Position numbers and translations under genes: made by a program | Shown here: positions 58,318 through 64,000 of the stretch, in pieces | Position numbering within the stretch: the stretch's first letter is position 1 | How the letters are laid out: every line of letters begins with the position of its first letter | Assembly: GCF_003696305.1 (NCBI RefSeq) | Contig: NZ_RFFK01000002.1 | Location: 372,001-436,000 of the forward strand | From: Pseudomonas sp. AOB-7 | Lineage (GTDB): Bacteria > Pseudomonadota > Gammaproteobacteria > Pseudomonadales > Pseudomonadaceae | Direction of reading: 5' to 3' | DNA: 64,000 nucleotides | The notes under the pieces: model-generated | The model's input: the letters and a program-made list of their open reading frames with translations, nothing else | What the model was told of the DNA's origin: nothing | The model's database searches: none

Positions 58318-59996
58318 CAGGCCGCCACCGGCATTCCCAGGGCCTTGACGCTCTCCTCGGCCAGGTCGAGTACGCTGGGCTGGGTTTCCGGACGCAGCAC
58401 GGCGCCGGCTTCCAGGTAGTACTCCAGGCTGCTCAGGGCGTCGGCCAGGGTTTCCAGCATCTGCTCGGAGGGCATCTGCCCGGACTCGAGCATGCGCGTC
58501 TGGATATAGTCGGCGCAGGCGCCGACCAGGGTCGCCGCACGGCGCTGCTCGAGGAACCACAGGCCGCCACGCACCGCCTGCAGGCTGAACGGCACGTTGG
58601 CCAGGTGCATCCTGTCGCCGCCGGCTTCCAGGTAGGCGGTGATCGCCCGCTTGGCCAGGGCCAGGCCGGCCTGAGCCTCATCGACCACGACGATGCGCGC
58701 CTCGTTGAGCTGGTGGCTGGCGAAGGAATCGGCCTCGCTGCCCGGCTCGGCCGGGGTCGGTCGCGTGTCGCGGCTTTCGCCGCGCTCCAGACTGGCGACC
58801 ATGCCTTCGACGTAGAGCACCGCATCGGCCAGCTTGTGCAACTGTGCAGGCGCCGGCGGCGTGGCATCGCTCCAGGCGGCGACCAGTGGCAACTGGGCGC
58901 CGAGGGCGTTGCCGGCGGAGGTCAGGCCGACCATGCCCAGGGTCTTGGCCAGCTTGCCGAGCAGGGCGTGCAGCGTGCCCAGGGTCTCGCTCTGCAGGGT
59001 GCCGCGCTCCATCAGGTCGAGCATGTCCTTGACGCTGGCCAGCTCCTCGCGAATGGCGGTGGACAGCGAACGCATCACCGCCTTGCCGGGGCCGGCCAGG
59101 CGCTGGTACTCGGCTTCCAGCAGGTGGTCGGTGAACGGCAGCGGGGTCAGGCCGAACACCTGGCGCATGGCGCTGGCATGCGGGCCGTGACTGTCGGCCA
59201 GGGCCACCAGGTACAGCAATTCCTTGAGCAGGCTGCGCGGCGCCTCGTACTGCGGGTTGCCCAGCATCAGCTTGAGTTCGCGATCCAGGCGCGAGAACAG
59301 CTGCTTGCGCGACTTGCGCGGCAGCAACTGGCCGTCGCTCTGCGCCTCAATGGCGGCGGCGCCGATCCAGCACATGCGCCCGCGCGGCTCATTGGCGAAC
59401 AGGCTGTCCAGGCGGCCCATGGCGCGCACCATCAGCCTGAGGCTGGCCTGTGGGTTCTGCTCGCGGATAAAGCCGAGCAAGCCCACCTGGTACATATGAC
59501 GCAGGCGCTTGCCTTCGGCCAGCTTGGCCGCGCCGTCGAGTGCCAGGCTGGCGCTGTGCGGTCGGGCCTGGTCGAGGCGCACGCTGAAGAAGAAGCTTTC
59601 CGGCAGCGGCTGCTGGGCGCCGGCCTGGCGCAGGTCGTTGATCGCCGGCAGCAGCAGCTCGGGCATTTCCTGGCGATGGGCGTCGACGTTTTCCAGGTAG
59701 CGGCGCAGCACGTGCAGCGCGTTGCTCAGCGCCGCCAGCTGCACGTCGCGCTCCTCGCCGGCGCCGGCGGGGATGTCGGTGGCCTGGTCCAGCACTTCCT
59801 GAGCCAGCAGCTCGGCGCCGGCCAGCTCGATCAAATTGAGCGTGCCGCGCACCTGCTGCAGGCTCTCCACCGCCTGCTGCAACAGGCTGCCGTTGTGCCG
59901 TTCGGCGATGAAGTGCTCGAGGCTCTGCTCGGCCTCCTCCATGGTGACGAACAGTTCGTCGCGCACCAGGCTCAGGGATGTGGCTCCACTCACCAT
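58317..59996 (-). CDS. fimL: FimL, regulator of type IV pili and cAMP
   Basis: A 559-residue cytosolic protein, about the size of P. aeruginosa FimL (557). It resembles the N-terminal part of the ChpA kinase but shows no phosphorylatable His motif (HxxKG); two degenerate Hpt-like helical regions are visible. In P. aeruginosa FimL binds the pole organiser FimV and PilG and raises CyaB activity, controlling twitching and virulence. Start [15 protein letters not shown]. The nudC start overlaps its stop. The neighbourhood order fimL-nudC matches P. aeruginosa. Confidence 0.92.
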   Translation of the reverse strand: MVSGATSLSLVRDELFVTMEEAEQSLEHFIAERHNGSLLQQAVESLQQVRGTLNLIELAGAELLAQEVLDQATDIPAGAGEERDVQLAALSNALHVLRRYLENVDAHRQEMPELLLPAINDLRQAGAQQPLPESFFFSVRLDQARPHSASLALDGAAKLAEGKRLRHMYQVGLLGFIREQNPQASLRLMVRAMGRLDSLFANEPRGRMCWIGAAAIEAQSDGQLLPRKSRKQLFSRLDRELKLMLGNPQYEAPRSLLKELLYLVALADSHGPHASAMRQVFGLTPLPFTDHLLEAEYQRLAGPGKAVMRSLSTAIREELASVKDMLDLMERGTLQSETLGTLHALLGKLAKTLGMVGLTSAGNALGAQLPLVAAWSDATPPAPAQLHKLADAVLYVEGMVASLERGESRDTRPTPAEPGSEADSFASHQLNEARIVVVDEAQAGLALAKRAITAYLEAGGDRMHLANVPFSLQAVRGGLWFLEQRRAATLVGACADYIQTRMLESGQMPSEQMLETLADALSSLEYYLEAGAVLRPETQPSVLDLAEESVKALGMPVAA

Positions 59997-60042
59997 GCTC
60001 TAGGCACCTCGCGGCTCGCTGCGGACAACAGTGGATACGGCA

Positions 60043-60864
60043 TCAGTCGGCGAACTCCGGTTTCTGCTTGCTCATGTGCGCTGTCATGGCCAGGCGCAGG
60101 TCTTCGGACTGCAGCATGGCCGCGTTCCAGGTGGCGATGTACTCGAGGCCATCGTCGACCCGGTGGTCGCGCATGTAGCGAATCATTTCCTTGGTGCCGC
60201 GCACCGCCACCGGCGACTTAGCCGCGATCTCGCCGGCGATCTGCAGCACCCCGGCGAGCAGCGCCTCCTGGCTCTCGTAGGTGCGGTTGACCAGACCAAT
60301 GCGCTGGGCCTCGACGCCGTCGATGCTGCGCCCGGTGAATGCCAGCTCGCGCATCATGCCGTCGCCGATGATCCGCGGCAGGCGCTGCAGGGTGCCAACG
60401 TCGGCGGCCATGCCCATGTCGATTTCCTTGATCGAGAACTGCGCGTCCAGCGTCGAATAACGCATGTCGCAAGCACTGATCAGGTCGATGGCGCCGCCCA
60501 GGCAGTAGCCCTGGATGGCTGCCAGCACCGGCTTGCGGCACTGGTCGACGGCGTTGAAGGAAGCCTGCAGCTCGAGGATCTTGCGCCGCAGGGCATCGGC
60601 ATTGCGGCCGACGTCCTTGCCCAGCTGAGCGCCGACCGAGGCCAGCAGCATCAGGTCGATGCCGGAGGAGAAATGCTTGCCGGCGCCGGACAGCACCACC
60701 ACGCGCACCGCATCGGTGGCGTCGACCCAGCGGAAGATCTCGACGATCTCGCGCCAGAAGTCGGCGTTCATGGCATTGACCTTGTCCGGACGGTTGATCT
60801 GCACATGGGCGATCTTGTCCGCCAGTTCGACGCGAAAGGCTTGGTAGTCGGACACGGCAGTCAT
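60043..60864 (-). CDS. Delta(3,5)-delta(2,4)-dienoyl-CoA isomerase-like crotonase
   Basis: A 273-residue crotonase-fold enzyme. The oxyanion-hole segment AGKHFSSGIDLM and the later segment IDMGMAADVGTLQRLP match the dienoyl-CoA isomerase branch (ECH1): the latter carries the acidic pair typical of that branch rather than the two Glu of enoyl-CoA hydratase. It would shift double bonds of odd-numbered unsaturated acyl-CoAs for beta-oxidation. The start MTAVSDYQAF was chosen at the domain start; the open frame runs 18 codons upstream. It follows fimL's start with only 46 bp between. Confidence 0.88.
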   Translation of the reverse strand: MTAVSDYQAFRVELADKIAHVQINRPDKVNAMNADFWREIVEIFRWVDATDAVRVVVLSGAGKHFSSGIDLMLLASVGAQLGKDVGRNADALRRKILELQASFNAVDQCRKPVLAAIQGYCLGGAIDLISACDMRYSTLDAQFSIKEIDMGMAADVGTLQRLPRIIGDGMMRELAFTGRSIDGVEAQRIGLVNRTYESQEALLAGVLQIAGEIAAKSPVAVRGTKEMIRYMRDHRVDDGLEYIATWNAAMLQSEDLRLAMTAHMSKQKPEFAD

Positions 60865-61018
60865 CCTCAGCCGCTGCTCGGCAGCGCACGCAATTATTTT
60901 GTGATTAAAACCGAGCAACTATAACAAGCACGACATAAAAGTCGATGCTTGCCGCTGTGACGCAGGGCACGCCCCGGAGGTTAAGAACTGCTTTGACTAT
61001 CGTGAATAAGGGATTGAT

Positions 61019-61045
61019 CTGCCGAGGGTCTCGTCCCCTCGGCAG
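61019..61045 (-). terminator. Hairpin after ldcA
   Basis: CTGCCGAGGG (61019-61028) pairs with CCCTCGGCAG (61036-61045) 10 bp past the ldcA stop. No T tract follows on the minus strand, so this is a weak or factor-assisted terminator. The rest of 60865-61055 (the gap before the dienoyl-CoA isomerase) shows nothing else clear. Confidence 0.5.
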
Positions 61046-61055
61046 AGCACCAAGC

Positions 61056-63299
61056 TCACTCCACCAGGCAGTCGACGCAGTACTGGCCGGCCTCGGTCTG
61101 CAAGCCGTGCACGTCGATATCGAAGCCCGGGAAGGCCTGGTCGAAGGTGCGGGCGAAGGCCAGGTAGTCGAGGATCGAACGGCTCGCCGCGGTGAAGCGT
61201 TCGCCCGGCATGATCAGCGGAATACCCGGCGGATAGGGCACCAGCATCACCGCGGCGATGCGCCCCTCCAGCCGCTCGATTGGCACCGCCTCCACCGCGC
61301 CGCGCACCAGGCGATCGTAGGCGTCGGCCGGTTTGATCGCCACTTCCGGCAGCGCCGTGTACATGCTTTTCAGCGCCTTGGCCGTGGCGTTGTCGCGGTA
61401 GCAGCCGTGCAACGCGTCGCACAGGTCGCGCAGGCCCATGCCCTGGTAGCGCCCCGCGCCGGCCTGGGCGATGGACGGCAGCACCTGGGGCAGCGGCAGG
61501 TTGGCGTCGTAGCTGCGCTTGAACTCCAGCAGCTCGGTCAGCAGGGTGCTCCACTTGCCCTTGGTGATGCCCATGGAGAACAGCACCAGGAAGGAATACA
61601 GACCGGTCTTCTCCACCACCAGGCCACGCTCCCAGAGGAACTTGCTGACCACCGCCGCGGGGATGCCCTGCTCCTCCAGCTTGCCGGCGGCATTGAGCCC
61701 GGGCATCACCAGGGTCACCTTGATCGGATCGAGCAGCACGTAGTCCTGGGCCACTTCACCGAAGCCATGCCAGTCGGCATCCGGCTGCAACACCCAGTCG
61801 GCGGTGGCCAGGCTATCGGCACCGTCGGCCGCCGCCGGCTGCCAGATGCTGAACCACCAGTCATCGGCGTCGAGATTGCGCCGCACGTTGGCCAGGGCGC
61901 GGCGGAAGCTCAGCGCCTCGTCGAAAGTCTCCTGAATCAGCGAGCGGCCAGCCGGGCCCTCCATCATCGCCGAGGCCACGTCCAGCGAGGCGATGATGCC
62001 GTACTGCGGCGAGGTGGAGATGTGCATCATGAAGGCTTCGTTGAAGCGGTCGCGATCCAGCTGGCGCAGCCCGCCGTCCTGCACGTGAATCATCGAGGCC
62101 TGGCTGAAGGCCGCCAGCAGCTTGTGCGTGGAATGGGTGCTGAACACCAGCGGCGAATGTTCGTCGCACTGGGTGCCCATGCCGTAGCGGCCGGCGTAGA
62201 ACTCGTGGAAGGCGGCGTAGGCGTACCAGGCTTCGTCGAAGTGCAGCACCTCGACCGAATCGCCCAGGGCCTGCTTGACCATCTCGGCGTTGTAGCACAG
62301 ACCGTCGTAGGTGGAGTTGGTCACCACCGCCAGCTTGACCTTGGGCGCGCGCCCCTTGGCCAGCGGGCTGGCGTCGATCTTGGCCTGGATCGACTCCCTG
62401 CTGAACTCACTCAGGGGAATCGGTCCGATGATGCCCAGCTCGTTGCGCTCCGGGCACAGGTACAGCGGAATGGCGCCGGTCATGATGATCGAATGCAGGA
62501 TCGACTTGTGGCAGTTGCGATCCACCAGTACCAGGTCGTCGCGGCCGACCATCGAGTGCCAGACGATCTTGTTCGCCGTCGAGGTGCCGTTGATCACGAA
62601 GAAGGTGTGGTCGGCGCCGAAGTTGCGCGCGGCGCGGGCCTCAGCCTCGGCCAAGGGGCCTGTGTGATCGAGCAGCGAGCCCAGCTCCGGCACCGACACG
62701 GACAAGTCCGAGCGCAGCGTGTTCTCGCCGAAGAACTGGTGGAAGGCCTGCCCCACCGGGCTCTTGCGGTAGGCCACGCCGCCGCCGTGGCCGGGCGTGT
62801 GCCAGGAATAGTTCGATTGCGCGGTGTGCTGCACCAGCGCCTTGAAGAACGGCGGCAGCAGGCCGTCGAGGTAATTGTGTGCGGCGCGCGCCACCTGGCG
62901 GGCGAGGAAGGACACCGTGTCCTCGTATAGATAGAGGATGCCGCGCAGGTGGTTGAGATCGGCCATGGCCTCGGCCGGGGCGTTCTCGATGGTGACCTGC
63001 TCGCCCAGGGCGAAGATCGGCAGCTGCGGGGCGCGCACCCGGGCGATGCGGATCAGCTCGACCATGTCCTGCAACAGGCGCTGGTTCTCCCCCGCGCCCT
63101 CGGCGGCCACCAGGATGCAGGCCAGGCCGTGGTGGGTGGAGGCGACGATGCGCCCTTCGGCGGCGCTGGCGGTGGGCAGGATGCTGAAACCGTCCTGCGT
63201 CAGCTCCTGGGCGATAGCACGCACGCGATCACCGGCGACGGTATCGGCCTTGATATCGCGGTGGACGATGAGGACGGGGAATTTGAGGTCTTTGTACAT
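61056..63299 (-). CDS. ldcA: Lysine/ornithine/arginine-type decarboxylase LdcA
   Basis: A 747-residue fold-III PLP decarboxylase (P. aeruginosa LdcA about 751). It has an N-terminal receiver-like wing domain (about 1-130), a large PLP domain with cofactor lysine K393 in STHSTHKLL, and a C-terminal domain. P. aeruginosa LdcA decarboxylates L-lysine to cadaverine for lysine catabolism under ArgR control and forms decamers; lysine specificity here is inferred from that. A hairpin follows. The dnaQ gene lies 121 bp upstream on the same strand. Confidence 0.93.
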   Translation of the reverse strand: MYKDLKFPVLIVHRDIKADTVAGDRVRAIAQELTQDGFSILPTASAAEGRIVASTHHGLACILVAAEGAGENQRLLQDMVELIRIARVRAPQLPIFALGEQVTIENAPAEAMADLNHLRGILYLYEDTVSFLARQVARAAHNYLDGLLPPFFKALVQHTAQSNYSWHTPGHGGGVAYRKSPVGQAFHQFFGENTLRSDLSVSVPELGSLLDHTGPLAEAEARAARNFGADHTFFVINGTSTANKIVWHSMVGRDDLVLVDRNCHKSILHSIIMTGAIPLYLCPERNELGIIGPIPLSEFSRESIQAKIDASPLAKGRAPKVKLAVVTNSTYDGLCYNAEMVKQALGDSVEVLHFDEAWYAYAAFHEFYAGRYGMGTQCDEHSPLVFSTHSTHKLLAAFSQASMIHVQDGGLRQLDRDRFNEAFMMHISTSPQYGIIASLDVASAMMEGPAGRSLIQETFDEALSFRRALANVRRNLDADDWWFSIWQPAAADGADSLATADWVLQPDADWHGFGEVAQDYVLLDPIKVTLVMPGLNAAGKLEEQGIPAAVVSKFLWERGLVVEKTGLYSFLVLFSMGITKGKWSTLLTELLEFKRSYDANLPLPQVLPSIAQAGAGRYQGMGLRDLCDALHGCYRDNATAKALKSMYTALPEVAIKPADAYDRLVRGAVEAVPIERLEGRIAAVMLVPYPPGIPLIMPGERFTAASRSILDYLAFARTFDQAFPGFDIDVHGLQTEAGQYCVDCLVE

Positions 63300-63420
63300 T
63301 GTGACGTCCTGAAGGCTGGCAGGTCCGACCTGCCCATCGCCTCAGGGTAGAGATTCGCCCGAACGGGCGGAACCCCCCATGCGTCACGCTATACGAAAAG
63401 GTCGCAATTGCGCTGTTGGC

Positions 63421-64000
63421 TTATTCCGGCGCCTGTTCCAGCTGCGCCCACAAGGCCGGCCCACCGGCGGTTTTCTCGATGGCCGCCAGCCGCGTCAGGT
63501 GCGCGGCCAGCTCGTCCTGGCTGGCGCGAATCACCCGGGTGCGCGGCCGCGCGGCGTCCAGGCGGCGGATCGGAGTGGCCTGCTGACGACCGCTGCCATC
63601 GCCGTCGCCGCCTTCGCCGGCCAGCGACAGGTTGGTCTGCCCGCCGGTCATCGCCAGGTAGACGTCGGCGAGGATCTCCGAGTCGAGCAAGGCGCCGTGC
63701 AGTTCGCGGTTGGAGTTGTCCACGCCGTAGCGCTTGCACAGCGCATCCAGGCTGTTGCGCTGCCCCGGATGCCGCTCGCGCGCCATCATCAGGGTGTCGA
63801 GCACGGTGCAGTAGTCGCTGACGTCGGCGCGCTCGCTCTGCCCCAGCAGGGCGAACTCGTTGTTGATGAAGCCGACGTCGAACGCCGCGTTGTGGATGAT
63901 CAGCTGGGCGCCCTTGATGAATTCGTAGAACTCATCGGCCACGTCCTTGAACCGCGGTTTGTCGGCGACGTATTCGTTGGTGATGCCGTGAACCGCGATG
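63421..64000 (-). CDS. dnaQ: DNA polymerase III epsilon subunit DnaQ, partial
   Basis: The C-terminal 192 codons, running off the right edge, so the start and first exonuclease motif (DxE) are missing. Visible are VHGITNEYVADKP..F, the ExoII region LIIHNAAFDVGFINNEF and the ExoIII region with LHGALLDSEILADVYL, plus a Gly-rich linker and the C-terminal tail that binds the polymerase alpha subunit. DnaQ proofreads during replication. The stop is TAA at 63421-63423. In P. aeruginosa dnaQ is likewise near ldcA. Confidence 0.93.
   Translation of the reverse strand, partial: IAVHGITNEYVADKPRFKDVADEFYEFIKGAQLIIHNAAFDVGFINNEFALLGQSERADVSDYCTVLDTLMMARERHPGQRNSLDALCKRYGVDNSNRELHGALLDSEILADVYLAMTGGQTNLSLAGEGGDGDGSGRQQATPIRRLDAARPRTRVIRASQDELAAHLTRLAAIEKTAGGPALWAQLEQAPE

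Noticed and set aside
60945..62930. 661-codon plus-strand frame opposite ldcA
   Set aside because: It is the antisense of a clear decarboxylase gene and has no recognisable domain.

Overview
This is a stretch of a high-GC Pseudomonas chromosome. It carries a complete mexS-mexT-mexEF-oprN efflux locus, an OprD-family porin, FimL, NudC, LdcA and Cti. The gene order of the right half matches, from memory, the P. aeruginosa PAO1 interval PA1816-PA1848 (dnaQ, ldcA, dienoyl-CoA isomerase, fimL, nudC, SDR, phosphotransferase, SCP2, histidine phosphatase, sohB, acuI-like, cysI, rlmN-like, metH, cti, nfuA). The uppP-pnuC-nadR-like group resembles PA1957-PA1959. The species cannot be named from the window. 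No rRNA, tRNA, CRISPR array, prophage, IS element or integrase was seen, and nearly all the DNA is intact coding sequence.

Left part (1-14.7 kb). A minus-strand cassette holds a LysR regulator, a c-type cytochrome, a 2Fe-2S subunit and a molybdopterin subunit (cut by the window edge). This is a periplasmic-type molybdenum hydroxylase or aldehyde oxidoreductase. A 650-bp non-coding gap with a minus-strand terminator separates it from an OprD-type porin. CheV follows, then mexS, divergent mexT, mexE, mexF and oprN, closed by a strong terminator.

Middle part (14.7-32 kb). Small conserved genes are followed by uppP coupled to a cold-shock/DUF1294 protein, a Cache chemoreceptor with an unknown partner gene, and pnuC with a NadR-like kinase for NAD salvage. 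A degenerate enhancer-binding-protein regulator, which lacks the GAFTGA loop, is divergent from a membrane-anchored di-heme cytochrome plus catalase-family pair. A GlxA-type regulator, a DUF1272 protein, an MFS transporter, nfuA and cti complete the section.

Right part (32-64 kb). metH is divergent from cti. Small hypotheticals and an RlmN-type radical-SAM methyltransferase come next. A 7-kb accessory-looking block (FAD amine oxidase, SnoaL-AraC regulator, DUF1631-GGDEF-EAL protein, DUF2970 protein, orphan periplasmic binding protein) precedes cysI-DUF934. After that come a TetR/thioesterase pair with a clear overlapping operator, an acuI-like reductase, sohB, a histidine phosphatase with SCP2, a phosphotransferase/SDR pair, a TSUP permease, a REP doublet, nudC-fimL, a dienoyl-CoA isomerase, ldcA and the 3' part of dnaQ.

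The least explained items are the degenerate regulator/di-heme/catalase module at 21.3-25.9 kb, the possible minus-strand small RNA upstream of the porin, and the accessory block between the RlmN-like gene and cysI.
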